Under the pieces are notes generated by a model. That model searched no databases. It saw only the letters and a program-made list of their open reading frames with translations, and was not told where the DNA came from. Positions 1 through 11,425 of a stretch of DNA of 64,000 nucleotides are shown here, piece after piece; the first letter of the stretch is position 1, and each line of letters begins with the position of its first letter. Where the stretch lies: positions 62,001-126,000 of the forward strand of contig JAJSPD010000058.1 in the NCBI GenBank assembly GCA_021307315.1, written 5' to 3'. The translations under genes and the position numbers were made by a program. This DNA comes from Bisporella sp. PMI_857 (taxonomy: Eukaryota > Ascomycota > Leotiomycetes > Helotiales > Helotiaceae).

Positions 1-2356
1 CCCGAAGGCTGTAACTATCAAATCAGCTGCTCAACGAAGGTGAGCGTGCCTCTTGCAACTTACGTCTCATTTGCTAGGTCCGAGGTAGTAGGAGCAAGAT
101 AGCTTCATTAAAGTGTTTCGCTAGTTTTGCGCATATCTTTCTTAGTGCCATTCAGTTTCAACCCTTTCTTAGCATTTGACATGTGCTATCCTCTTTTGTA
201 GCTGTAGAAGAAGAAAATCAACAAAGATATTTTTCAAAGATCTGTTCGCTGCTTTACGGCCGTTATTTGCCATTCGTCCTTTTCTTTTCCTTTGGTGTGG
301 GTTTTGCCTTGGAGTCATTGTCTCCTGGTTGTACAGGCTGTATATATTTGCGAGATGTAATCGATAATAGGGTTCAAAAAAGTAAACATTATTATTAAAA
401 GCCGCTTCACATCTCATTTAAGACTTTAATAGTAGCTTTCCTATCTTGTTTTTGGTTGTGTTTGGCGGCTTTGCTGTCGGAGTTTTTTGTCCGCACTTGT
501 CGCTAGACGTAATGTTTTTTACGTACAGATATAATGCTACAACGGCGAAATCTTATTAAAGCCAGAAATCTTCTAAGATTTAGGTACTATGCCTGGAGAA
601 ATCGCAAATCCTTTTGTTTCGCAGACTGATTCCCGCGAGTGTGTTGCTTGTTGTCCTTGCGTATAAATCCGAGGCGGCTTTATTAAAAAAAAAAAATTTT
701 GTTAAAACAAAACTGTTAATTATTTGTTTGAATAAAATGTTAACGGTTATTTCTATACATATTAGAACTGTAACTTAGAATTAAATTGCTGCTATTTGGC
801 CCAGCAGCAAAAGGCTGGATCGCAAGTGCAACAAGAAAGTCTAAAAATACAAGATTAAAAAGCGTGGATAATTTAAACGTCGGTAAGCTTCCTCAACTCC
901 AAAAACTATGTAACAAAACGATGTTTACAGGAACAGTAGAACTTACTATTGGCCAACTGTAGCATGGCGGGCTGGATTTTCAGCGGTTAGTGTATCTGTG
1001 GATGCCTGCGCTAAGCTTCTGCTTCGGTATTGCGAAAGGCTGGCACTTTCAGAGATAAGTTGAGGTGAAACTCCAAATGCGTTACCCTTATCGGAGTCGT
1101 CGACCTATTCGTCGGTTTCGTCGTTGGTAACGCTGTCGGTAACGCCATCTGTCACGTCATCTGTCACCGTATCTGCTTTATCCTTCATACTTGGTAAGCC
1201 CACGTCTTTGTAGAACATGTTGGTGGGCAGAGAAGAAATAGGATACGAGGAATTTGACCGGTGGCTTGCTCTAGAAGACACAAGTTACGAGGTGTCTGAA
1301 CCGATTACAGATTGGTCGTCTTTAGTGTACTAAATCCTAGTTAAGGCGGCGATAAACATCATCCATCGATACAGGGATATTCTGTTACTTGTGGCGCTCT
1401 GGTTACAATTTCAGGAGTTCGCAGAAAGTCCACTATTATATACACTTTAATAATCTAACTGTAATCCTTTATGCCCGTCCTTTTCTTTAAATATCGGCAT
1501 TTTCTTACTAGCATTATCACAGAGAACTAATAATTCTACCTTTCACAGTGGCATTAGAGTAAGAAGTTAAGAGATCTTCTATTGATAGAATGAGGTGCAT
1601 CTTGGAGGAATTCATCCTTAAGCACAGGCGGGTGGTGATTAAGATCAAATCCACGCTTACAGACTGCGCCTGTGATTCTCTTGCAGCTCAGTGATAGGTT
1701 GTTACAAACACCACCCAATCAAAATCGCTGCTTCTCGGCCGATTCCGCTTCGAACGGCCCGTTTAATCATATCCCCGCAACACTACCCTATCTGTTGCGT
1801 TCCGCCCGAGAATAATTGGGCTGAGGCTGTGCTGATCCGCGCCTCCAGCCTGCAGGCTATGCTCTCGACCTGCGAATACCGTGGGCGCCCCACATCCACG
1901 ACAATCTCGCCCAGGTTATTCGGGAATGCAAGAATGGAAGCAGGCATTTCTGGGACTTGATCTGTCCCACAGTCCTGCCAGGCTATTTAGTCATGATTCC
2001 GTAGCCTGACGGCGCGAGAATTCTGGGATTTCTATATGCAAAACAAGGCGTGGGTTATCACTATTGATTCTAAGGGATTGAAAAAAAAATCTACTTCGCC
2101 AACGGTTCTCGTCATGCCGTCTGTATCGTCCTTGGGGTCACCAATTTCACCGCGGATAACAGACGCGAGCGGCATACAAGCCGCGTACGGAAATGGCAAG
2201 GAGCTTGCTCAGAATCCCACTCATTTACCGACAGCCCTCGGGCCGAATCTCATTTATACTAAGGAAAGAAAACGTTATAGTTGGCTCCAATATCGAGCAT
2301 ATTTACCTCTGCGCTGACAAGATACAGCTCAACGTTCGCGAAATTGGACTGAATGG
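1..2356. other. Gene-poor AT-rich stretch
   Basis: No gene is supported here. The stretch is AT-rich with poly-A/T runs near 684-700 and many stops in all frames, as expected of degenerate repeat DNA. On the minus strand around 1750-1970 there is a short coding-like piece (about 60 codons containing PASILAFPNN and VDVGRPRYSQ) preceded by a splice-acceptor-like TGACTAAATAG. I do not recognise it. At 1105-1170 the minus strand encodes a short T/D/V repeat (TDDVTDGVTDSVT) ending in a stop; this may be the tail of a lost gene. Confidence 0.5.
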
Positions 2357-2928
2357 ATGCCATCAAAAGGCTCCGCCAGATGGGCATACGCAGCTTTGAT
2401 TGTTCTACTGCTAGTAGCACTAGTTACAGCACCGATTTCTCTCAACGAAAAGCTGAAGTAGGTGCTTCCAGTGTCTCTAAACTTCATGACATTTTGCCAT
2501 TCCCTAATTCTTTCAACAGACAGGCCAACAGAGAAGCTTCCAAAGCCCTCCTCACACAACCCTACGAAGTCCTCAAGATGCCCACAGACACATCCAAACT
2601 TTTCAGAGACCCCTATAATACCACAGGGATCTATAAGGTGTTTCCCGGGGATGATCGCAGGGGCAACGATATCTTTGCCACATTTGAATACACAATAGAG
2701 GCTTGCCTCCTGGCGTGCAATAAGTATAATGAGTTCCTTGGCTCAGGGCCGAAGCCCTGCATAGCGGGGACGATGAATTACAATCAGGAGGAAAGTGCCA
2801 ATGGGCAGAGGGGGGCAAATTGCTTTTTGAAGACAAAGGCTGGGGACGATATTGATAACACAAACCCGATGGCGCTTGGGTTCCGACTTTGTCCATCTGG
2901 ACATTGCTTGTTCAATAACACAAATTGA
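2357..2928 (+). CDS. Small signal-anchored PAN/apple-like protein
   Basis: Proposed join(2357..2457, 2520..2928), 169 aa. The single open frame starting at 2353 hides the N-terminus. In the +1 frame from ATG 2357 there is a charged start and a strong hydrophobic segment (AALIVLLLVALV), about residues 13-25, ending at a stop. A 62-nt intron GTAGGT...CAACAG, with TAAT before the acceptor, restores the downstream frame exactly. The C-terminal half carries conserved cysteines in the pattern of fungal PAN/apple-like modules: CLLACNKYN, PC.AGTMNY, NCFLK, then a terminal C..G.C. Such modules are usually extracellular and bind protein or carbohydrate. Either a signal peptide or a type II anchor would put it outside the membrane. 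The architecture is seen in the sequence; the fold assignment is from family knowledge. Confidence 0.6.
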
Positions 2929-4065
2929 AGGGCTTCAGTACTGGTCTACCGGCTGCCAAGTGGCCTGTTGGTCTCGTTCGCGGGCGATCATGCGGTATAA
3001 TAAAGGCGCTCGGTGGGTGTAACAATCGGAAATAAAAAGCATGTTTTGCTATCCTATTAGTTATATAAGTTATCACGTTTTTATACAGGAGCCAGCTTTT
3101 AAATTTTCATATTTTGCTTCTCGTAAGAACTTTACAAATGGCATTTGGTTTGTAATTATTACAAAAACTATTTTACAATCTTAAAGACCAGTTTTTATTT
3201 ATTTAGTTTACTAGATATTTTAGTTTATAATTTTGCTAGCTAAATATAATGCTTTAAGATTTTTTTTATAATACTCTATAATTTTATATATAAGATTTGT
3301 GTCAACGTCACGGCCCTGGCCCTAGGTCTCGGCCCTGACACCACAAGGTCGACTCGCTTACGCTGGCCCCCGACTAGTATCCTGTATATAAGCACTGCTT
3401 TTCTTCTTTTCTTCTATTTGTAGCTTGTTTTTTTTGTTATAACAATTAATAGTCGTTCATACTTGTATTTGTCATGTCCCTCCTCAGGATTACACGTGAT
3501 CTACTCTAGCCGAGCTCCCAGAGCTCCTCGCGTGTATATATAGCCTACTTTCCCCGAGCTTCTCTCCTTTCTCTAGCTTTAGGTTTTCGTATTATACCAC
3601 TATTGCCCACTATATCCGCAAATGCACAGCGCGTGCCGTCACAACATGCTTTCGCTCCTCTCACAAAAGTTGTTTTTGCCAGTATATCCAGATACTAATA
3701 ATAAAATCAATTATTTTACTTAACATTTTAATTATGCTTACGGCTGAAACATATTCTTTAATTTTGCGACCGGAAGTGGTTTCAATTACAGTAAAGCTCT
3801 TGTCGATAGCTGTAGTTATAAATCTTGCGGTGCTTTGAATAGCAGACTTAGCTATCCTAATAATAGCTTCGACTAAGTAGTCAGACATTCTGAGTAAGTG
3901 GAAATAGTAATAGTCTGAGGGAGAAAACAAATCTCTGTATATTCATACTATTGAAAAACTAAGCTACCTTCTCAGATGCTACGTTTCGAGAGAGCTCTAG
4001 ACGGAGGTGTGTGTAGCAAAACTTGCACATTATTAGCAACCACCAAAATGTGCCCAATCAAAAAG
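2929..4065. other. AT-rich relic region, possible LTR-like sequence
   Basis: No supported gene. 3050-3300 is strongly AT-rich. 3300-3640 switches to GC-richer sequence with two TATA-like boxes (TGTATATAAGC near 3384, GTATATATAGCC near 3533) followed by T/C-rich tracts, resembling a solo LTR or other retroelement promoter; no terminal repeat pair was found. An 89-codon open frame on the minus strand (3661-3930, containing MSDYLVEAIIRIAKSA) has no domain I recognise and may be a repeat-derived remnant. Confidence 0.35.
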
Positions 4066-5184
4066 CTAAGATCTCTTCCAGGCCTTGGTCAGTATGTCCT
4101 TAACCTTTATCGTTGTAATCTCTGGGAACTGGTCGTTCAGAGTCTTGGTAGGTTTGAGGTTGAAAGCGCCTTCCTCGAACCACAAACCAAATGTCGAGGC
4201 GAAGCTTTGCACTACCTCCCGAGGCAAAAAGTTGTATGCAGCGGCCTGGCCTGGTAACTCAGTGGACTGCCCACTGCCCAGCTTCTCGGTGCTGTCGTAA
4301 GTGACCTTGAACTTCGTACCTGAGCACCTAATTTAGTTAAGGTATCTCCATCTCAGTTTGAGACTCACCTTTAGCCTCCTCCGCTAAGTGGACGAACTCA
4401 TTCCAGGTGACTCTATCACCAATGACGTAACTTTCCGGGTCCCACTTATCGAGACTCAGGCTCGCCGCCACGTATTTAGCAACATCAGTTGTGTGGGTGA
4501 AGACTACAGGTGTGTTGCCGGACCCTGGTACGGCAGCGATATCGTTAGGCATGTCTACCACCAAGGTTATTGGGGGCATGTGTGACTTGACGGCTGGGAT
4601 CCCCCAGTAGTCCAAGAAATAACCATTTAGGAATCGGGTGGTTTCCAGATCAGTCGTCTTCTTGAGCTCTTCCTGGACCTGGAGCTTCGGTCCCACAGTC
4701 ACAAGCCTTGGAATGTGCCTGCGAGGCAATGGTAGTCAGGCCGCTCCGTTCTATGCTGAGTGGGAGATTAGAGGACTCACTCTTTGGTGTGGGGGATGCC
4801 CCAGTCAGTTGAGATCATTCTTTTGGTGACGTTAGACGCGTCGGCGGCACGAATTAGCTCAATCTCCTTCGGATGCTCGCCGTTGGGAGACGGCATCGTA
4901 GTGAGTGCTGAGATGACCGTGTGAATGTTGTTATCCTCGAGAACCTTTGTCAGGTTCTCGACTTTGGCGTAGTCGACGACAATAATGGGTACCCCAAGCT
5001 CGGATTCAAGAGTAGGATTGGGCTATCATTTGTTATCAAATGAATTAAAATCCAATTGACGGTGGCATACCTTTCTAGATAGGATCTTGACTTCATGCTT
5101 GCCGGTAGCCAAAATTGCTTCAACGATCGTCCGCCCGACGTTGCCCGTGCCACCCGCCACAGCGACAATTTCCATCCTTCCCAT
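4066..5184 (-). CDS. NmrA-like / isoflavone-reductase-like NAD(P)-binding protein
   Basis: Model: complement(join(4066..4319, 4369..4718, 4781..5022, 5071..5184)), 319 aa, all phases agreeing and all introns GT-AG (49, 62 and 48 nt). The N-terminus has a strand followed by AGGTGNVG, the glycine-rich dinucleotide loop of NmrA-type short-chain dehydrogenases. It is followed by ILSRK and, after exon 2, VISALTTMPSPNG and STDWGIP, then TTDVAKYVAASL, typical of NmrA/PCBER-like Rossmann proteins. These are cytosolic oxidoreductases or redox-sensing proteins; the substrate cannot be predicted. An alternative start lies three codons downstream (5175). The 5' end faces a Zn2Cys6 gene 490 bp away, so the shared intergenic region is a candidate bidirectional promoter. 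Confidence 0.85.
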
Positions 5185-5674
5185 CTTTTAGGACGAGGAC
5201 AAATGAACGAGAAGTGTTTGAGAACTTTGTGAATCTAATGGAGAGTAAACACTCAGTCTCTGTCGATCGCAACCTAAGAATGAATTACTTGACTGTATTG
5301 AGGGTGAAAAAAAAGTGTACTCCAAAGGGGCCCTTTTATACATGATGAGACTCATGAGCACAGTTACGTAGGATTTCTAAGCTTTTGGCTTTATACTTTC
5401 CTGACAAGCTATTTCTTCAGGTGGATCGGATACAAAATGATCAGGTAGGACTGCCTACTCGTTGTGAAGTAAATTAAGTTCAGAATTCGCTGAATCATCA
5501 GCCCCATAAATTTCCAAGTTCTCCACCCAAGTCTTGGAGTGGCGGGCGGGCGGAAGCAGTTTGCATCCGATTTGTCAGCTTTACACGCCGGATTAGAAAA
5601 AGGGAATGCTTGCATTCTCAAAAGGTAAACACTTAAATCGCATTCATGATATTAATATAGGGCAAAACACACAG

Positions 5675-8031
5675 ATGGAGCGTCCAGCCGACAGCGAACC
5701 CCTATTATCCCATTGGAATGATGAGGACGAGTTCAGGTCAGAGACATCGCAGCATCAAGGACCACCAAGAGTCGTCCAAGTAAGAGACACCCAATTACAA
5801 TCAAAGTCCGCCCGCCCCCATAGCTGATAGCTCCTTGAAGGCCTGCGTGCGATGCAAAGAGAGGAAGCGTCGATGTGACGGCAATACGCCAACTTGTGAG
5901 TCATGCCTAGGCCGCGGAGAAAATTGCATCTATCGCGGAGTGCGGAAGAGGCGTGGACCCGGTAGAAAGTGTGCATCCTCAAGCGTCCCAGTAAAGCCTA
6001 GCTGACACCTTCCCAAGTAAACAGCACATCCAGGCACTTGAGAAGCGGCTGTTAGATATGGAGGCCTTGCTTCATCAGTCGGACGTACCGCAACAAAGCG
6101 GTACCTCTAAGGCGAGCAGGGAGCCCCCATCAACAGCAGACTGCTCTTCAACTCTCCACCCAACAACCTCCATCGATGTCCTACACGTCAGAGAAGAAAC
6201 CCTTAATGAAACACGCCATCCGACTTACAGTTATATCAGCCGACAGGGATCTGGGCCAGATGAGGGTGAGAGCGTCCACTCTCGACACCTAACACTGACC
6301 TCACATGCGAATGTACCTTTACATTTCGAGGGGATGAGAAAATTAGACGAACGGATCAATCACTACAAATCAGCCGAGCATCCCATGGCTTTGGGAGTTG
6401 TGGTGACTGCGCCACTTCTTCCAGAAGAGGCTGACAAATTTCTGCTCGAACAGAGTATTAGAGATGTTTTCGATGAATTACCGCTGTTCCACATCCCCTG
6501 GTTCCTTGAACGGCTTAGCCAGCCACGTTGCTTAGAACAGCTCGACGACCGCTCTTGGTGGGCTTGTCTCAATGCCTCAATTGCCATGGCAGTCCAATTG
6601 AGAACCATTAACAAATCTTTCCGTGCAGTGTCCTTATTTTCATGGGCCTTCTTTAAGAACGCGTATGCCGTATTTCCAGAACTTGTTATTCAAGGTCACG
6701 ACTTGGTGGCAGTACAATCTTTTCTCGTTATGGCGATGTTTATGAAGGCTTCAGCAGACACTCGAACAACGACGCTTTTCTTGTCCACAGCATTGAGGAC
6801 ATCACAGGTACTTGGGCTTAATATCAAGAGGAATCAGACTAGCAATTGCAACAACCAGGTTACGGAAAAGGCAAGAAACCGGGTATTCTGGGTTGCGTAT
6901 ATCCTAGACATGGAAATAAGTACTAACTGCGGTCTGCCATCTCTGCAGGCAGATGAAGATGTGGACATAGATCTTTTAATTAATGAATTACAACATGGCT
7001 ATGAGGGCTTTGATTTTACAGGAGACGGGGCGAATATCTTCGGCCTAAGGGCTCAGCTTACCACCATACAGGCAAAGGTTCGCAAAAGGCTATATACAGC
7101 TAAATCACTATGTCAGCCAGCCGGCCAGCTTCTCAGGACGGTCCAAGAATTAGACTTTGCGCTCCAGGACTGGCGATCGAGAATTCCAGCAGACATTCAG
7201 CCAGGCAAAAAAATCCAATCTAGAGATCTTGCCCTGGCGCATTTCACATACTTCAACTGCGTCTCCATGGTACATTGGTCAGTCTTACGCCGAGATTCCG
7301 GAAATGTACAACTAGGAACCTCTGTTTCTGTTCTAGAAATACCACACTTTCAAGTTGTAACCTCGATCAGTAGAGTCAGAGCAGCAGCAAGAGCCACAAT
7401 AGGACTATTGCAATCCCTACCACTACAGACATTTGCAGAGCTCTGGTAAGAGTGAAACCCTCATAATCGAGTGTCTTCTTGTAAATGAATCTAATGGCTC
7501 CAAGGCGAATTTTGCCTTATCCAGTCTCTGCAAGCCTTACGCTGCTCTCCACAGCACTCAATGATCCAGCAATCCCCGAGGCCCGATTAGACTTGGTGGC
7601 CCTAGGGTGGTTTGTACGGTTCATTGGTAGGATGGTAAATGAGGAGGGTTGTGATCTCACCCATATGCTCAAGGGATGTCTTGCGATAGAGAAAGCCGTG
7701 AGTGCTGCTGTTGCCAATCGCACAGAAGATTGGTCCCAGACAGTTTTGCTGGATGATAATGCCAACGTAAGCACGCAACCAGAGCCTAAACGTATCTAAA
7801 AAGCAAGCTAATAAGGGGCAGGCTCTCTCTTCTCTGCTCAGTACCGCAACTCATCCCATGTATGTAGCACAAGGTCTGATGGGCAACCTACCAAACCTTG
7901 ATGCGGAAATTGCTCACGCCTTGGCGGGTATCTTAGGGACCCCATGGGAGGAAAGCTGCTCATACGGCCCGTTTGTACCCGAGTGTTTAAGGCCAGGCTC
8001 TTTCGGCTTTATGTTCGACTCTAAGAATTAG
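5675..8031 (+). CDS. Zn2Cys6 fungal-specific transcription factor
   Basis: Nuclear regulator of the Gal4-like class. The zinc cluster at about 5842-5925 reads CVRCKERKRRC and CESC.GRGENC (CX2CX6CX6CX2CX6C), then a basic linker RRGPGRK. After an intron ending at 6024 comes a leucine-heptad segment (IQALEKRLLDMEALL) and a fungal_trans middle region (WWACLNASIAMAVQLR; MVMAMF-like helices; RNRVFWVAYILDMEIS). Downstream introns are clear: 7446..7504 and 7767..7821; stop at 8031. The 5' splicing is uncertain. From ATG 5675 the attractive GTAAGA donor does not match the phase of the zinc-cluster exon; donor 5737 with acceptor 5830 does. The second intron (donor near 5980) would be only 34-40 nt. It is divergent from the NmrA-like gene, a plausible target. 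Confidence 0.85.
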
Positions 8032-9142
8032 CCCATGCGCCAAGCGTAGGCTGAGAAAGTAGGTAATCCCTAGTTATATAATGCAGTACAGGCCTGCTTT
8101 ACGAGTGCTTTAGCTACGAATCAGCCTTGGCTACTATCGTTTACTACTAGAATAGTAACAATAGAAGCTTATACACGCGCTTACTTGTAGAAGATCACTG
8201 GTAGAAGGGTTGGCCACGTTATTACTCGTAAGGTTCTACTGATAATGCATAGATCCTTGTTCTGCTGTTAGAGTGCTGCTAGTAAAAGGATGGATCTGGC
8301 CTGGTGGGGGTTACTGACATTAAGACGTTAACGACTAATGCTAATTGAATCAACAGCCTGTGCAAAGAAATACTAAAGCTTTTCCGGAAATTGATACATA
8401 ACTACAACAAAAAAAGAGCCAAATGAGGAAAGGTATACAGTCTAGATTGGATTCCGAGGATGTCCCGGCTACCTATTGGAGCTTATATAGCTGGGGACAC
8501 AATTACCTGTACGATAGTTACATCTGCATGGCGCTACGGCAGCTAAATAACTATGGGAATGAATAAAATATTTTCCTCAAAAGTTATCCACACCTCAGAA
8601 TGGCTCCGAATCTGGCAGAGTCACAACACGTATTGATCAAAGATACAGTAAATTTTTCTTGCCATTTTCGGTAAAGCGTTACTGGTGTCATACTCCACAA
8701 AGCTGTGTGGGGAGCCATTGGACTAATGTCTGGGGGCCGCAGATCAATGGTCAAAGCGTTTTAGCGCCTAAAGTAGGAGAGGCCATTGTTTCTAAGACGT
8801 TATGATGGTCTTCTACAGTACTCCACTTCTCATTACTGCCAATATAGTACATGTAGTATTGGTTACTGTTTCCACGGGGGCAGCACAGTCCCGTTCTAAT
8901 CACGGAAATTCTTATTCATGTCCGCGATAAGCCAAAGTGTCGAGCAGCCACACTCGGACAAGGCCCTGGGTTAGAATAAAATGGCGACCGTCTTTGCCGC
9001 TTATGCACAGAATCCGTTGGGAAGCTCCTCCGGTCAGCACCGGGTTTTGAAGGCAAGTTTGATACTCGAAGTGAGGTAGGAGATCAAATCAGCGGGGGGA
9101 GCATAAATGTAAAAGGAAGGTTGCATATCTACTAAGTACAGG
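8032..9142. other. Intergenic, no gene seen
   Basis: Only short broken frames on both strands. A near-palindrome (CCAATATAGTACATG, then TAGTATTGG) lies at about 8840-8864; its role is unknown. Confidence 0.5.
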
Positions 9143-10390
9143 CTAATTCAAAACAATTAATGAATTCAGCATGTTGGTGTTGATTTCGGGATTTTGGGTC
9201 TCGGAGATCGCACTACTGCAAGCTGCCGCAGGATCGCCAGTAGCACTCAAAAGACCATTATAGTATTCGTTTCCAGGATAAGCATTAGCATCCCACGCAT
9301 ACGATACTACCAGCAAAAGCGATAGATCGTTCAATTTTGCGGAAGGGGCTCGGTGGTTGAAGACACATTGCGCACCGATCGTGCGTGCCGCCTCTTCCAC
9401 GTTCTTCTGAGTGACAGCATCTACGTCAATGTATGCAAACTCAAGCACGCCAATCCACCGGAGCTTGAGATTAGCAAGGGCTCGAGTGAATGTTTCTATG
9501 TACCACCGCGACTGATCATTGTCCATCATCCATGCGCCGAGTCCGAGGCCGACTACATGTAAATAGGCTTTTTGGTGCGCTTCTCCTCCTCTGGAATCTG
9601 CTTCTATTAACAGCGTCTCTATGGTGATTAACATCCTTGCTTTGTAGCGTGCTTCGAATGATTTTCCGGAAAAGTAGGTGTTAAAAGCAAAGCCATTTAC
9701 TTTTTTATTGTCCACGTAGACAGAGTCCATTTTTCCTTCCCGCTCGAATCTTGCCCCAACAAGCCCAATCTGAACGCCCTCGAGCTGGAAGGACCCGGGT
9801 TTGCCTTCGACTCCTCTATTGTATCGATTTCCATCGTTTAGAAAAGGAGTGTATCCTGAGACGCCGATGAGGGACGATATCATTATCTCCTCGTATGTTA
9901 GATAATCTTTCATAGTAATGTCCTTGCCTTCGTGGTCGCTCCCAACAAGGTCCCACTGTGAGCTTGCAGGCCCCAAATTTTTGTGATTTCGCAGTAACGT
10001 AACATCGTTATGTCCGTAGAACGCGAGTGGTCTCTGTTTTATGAGTCTAACGAGGAAGTGCGAGAGGCTCCATTTGATCTGCGTAGCGTAGACAAGCTGC
10101 TCGGTCTTTGATCCATGGGTCTTTTTATACGCGAGGAAGTCTTTGGCAATTTTGTACGCGGTCGGGTGGACAATGATGCGCGTTGACTGGATGTATTTTT
10201 GGAGGTCGGCTTCCCCGATGCGCTTGGTCCTAAGGAGCCCTTCCAGAGTGGTAGAGCTGGAAATGGGGCGGGGATGGCGGGCATGGAAAGCGCGCGAGTT
10301 TGAGAGAAATGCACTGGGAGACAGCGGGTTTTCCTTGGCTTCGAGGAGGACGAGGAGAAGCAGGAAGACAAAGGGCAAAAGAGCGAGCAT
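9143..10390 (-). CDS. Secreted DUF4804-like protein
   Basis: Single-exon gene. I choose ATG 10390 (415 aa) over the upstream in-frame ATG 10462, because residues from 10390 form a clean signal peptide (MLALLPFVFLLLLVLLEA). The upstream 24 codons would bury it. The mature protein has YLTYEEIMISSLIGVSG, NDGNRYNRG, GVQIGLVGARFE and a later VVGLGLGAWM block ending in a DANAYPGNEYY segment. From memory these resemble DUF4804, an uncharacterised family found in fungi, other eukaryotes and Legionella. No catalytic residues are known. No neighbour suggests a pathway. It could act outside the cell or in the secretory pathway. The family name is less certain than the coding call. Confidence 0.75.
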   Translation of the reverse strand: MLALLPFVFLLLLVLLEAKENPLSPSAFLSNSRAFHARHPRPISSSTTLEGLLRTKRIGEADLQKYIQSTRIIVHPTAYKIAKDFLAYKKTHGSKTEQLVYATQIKWSLSHFLVRLIKQRPLAFYGHNDVTLLRNHKNLGPASSQWDLVGSDHEGKDITMKDYLTYEEIMISSLIGVSGYTPFLNDGNRYNRGVEGKPGSFQLEGVQIGLVGARFEREGKMDSVYVDNKKVNGFAFNTYFSGKSFEARYKARMLITIETLLIEADSRGGEAHQKAYLHVVGLGLGAWMMDNDQSRWYIETFTRALANLKLRWIGVLEFAYIDVDAVTQKNVEEAARTIGAQCVFNHRAPSAKLNDLSLLLVVSYAWDANAYPGNEYYNGLLSATGDPAAACSSAISETQNPEINTNMLNSLIVLN

Positions 10391-10625
10391 GGTGTAAGGC
10401 GTGAGAAATGAGCAATATCCGAAAGAAAGGGAAGAAAAGGAACTTCTGCGTGGAGAGGGCATGTTAGCATGCGATTTCAGAGTGGTTTGTTTCCATCTAA
10501 TTCACAGCAGCGAGCGTTATGTATATGTTGAAGAGAGCGCCAAAATCAGAGAACAGGTGTGGATTCTGCTGTTCTCTCTTATGGAATTTTGCACCAGCCC
10601 CTTTGCTCCAAAGCTCCTATTTGTG

Positions 10626-10683
10626 ATGGCGATGGCGATGGTGGTGGTCATGGTCATGGTCATGGTCATGGTCATGGTGGGGT
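10626..10683 (+). repeat. Microsatellite (GATGGC)n / (GGTCAT)n
   Basis: Hexamer array GATGGC x2-3, then GGTCAT x5, between two genes. Short open frames through it (polyHG, polyMT) are products of the repeat and not genes. Confidence 0.85.
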
Positions 10684-11089
10684 AGGTGGGGTTGGTGACC
10701 GCAGTCAGGCACAGCACAGGCACTTCGGCACTGTGTGGTAGTGCTTCTGGCCCTAAAGGGATCAGATACAACCGAACATTGCACAATAAAACCCAATAAT
10801 AGATATTCTAAAAATAGAAGCCCAATAATAGAAGTACACTAGTTGTTGGTTTTTACAGATTCCCAAACCACCTCTGTATATACATTACATTTGCTCTTCC
10901 TGCTCTGTGTCAAATATTTATTCTCTCAAACCTGACGCTCAAATTAACAAATTAACAACAACCCCTTCAACAACCCCTTCCAGTCGCCTTTTATTCAAAT
11001 CAGGTATTGGCTCCATCACTGATATGCTGCTGCGATACTTATCACTACAACAGGTCCTCCGCTCAAACCCAACACGAGCACCAACAACA

Positions 11090-11425
11090 ATGGAACACCC
11101 AGTTACCGCACCTTGGGGCGTGCGTATTACCAATGCAGATTTTGAGAAGCTCAAGGGCGGGTTTCAGCCAAAAGATATGGAAGACAGGTGGGCGTGCTCG
11201 GCCGACAAGCCAGATCAGCAAGGCAGCATTGTTGTGCACTGGCGTCGCAGCTGGACTGGGAGCGAAGAGATTGCTCTTCGAGTAAACCGTCTTAGTGACG
11301 GCGCGGAGATTGTGGAAATCACGTGGGAGAGAGGCACTGGCGAGACTCAAGTGAGCGAAATAGCAGGGAAGACGCTGGCAACACAGCTTTGTCAGAACTT
11401 GCTGGGCTGCGAGTGGGCGACATGA
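11090..11425 (+). CDS. Small conserved hypothetical protein
   Basis: 111 aa from ATG 11090; the frame is open further upstream but without conserved sequence, and A/C-rich leader DNA precedes this ATG. Features are PWGVRITNADFEKL, MEDRWACSADKPDQQG, a Trp-rich VHWRRSWTGSEEIAL and EITWERG. The motif spacing recalls a widespread family of small cytosolic fungal proteins of unknown function. There is no signal peptide or membrane segment. Function is not predictable; the composition looks coding. Confidence 0.6.
   Translation: MEHPVTAPWGVRITNADFEKLKGGFQPKDMEDRWACSADKPDQQGSIVVHWRRSWTGSEEIALRVNRLSDGAEIVEITWERGTGETQVSEIAGKTLATQLCQNLLGCEWAT

Noticed and set aside
3300..3640. Candidate solo LTR
   Set aside because: TATA-like boxes and composition fit, but no second copy, no TG..CA ends and no target duplication could be shown.
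10517..10741. Open frames through the GGTCAT repeat
   Set aside because: Generated by the microsatellite itself.
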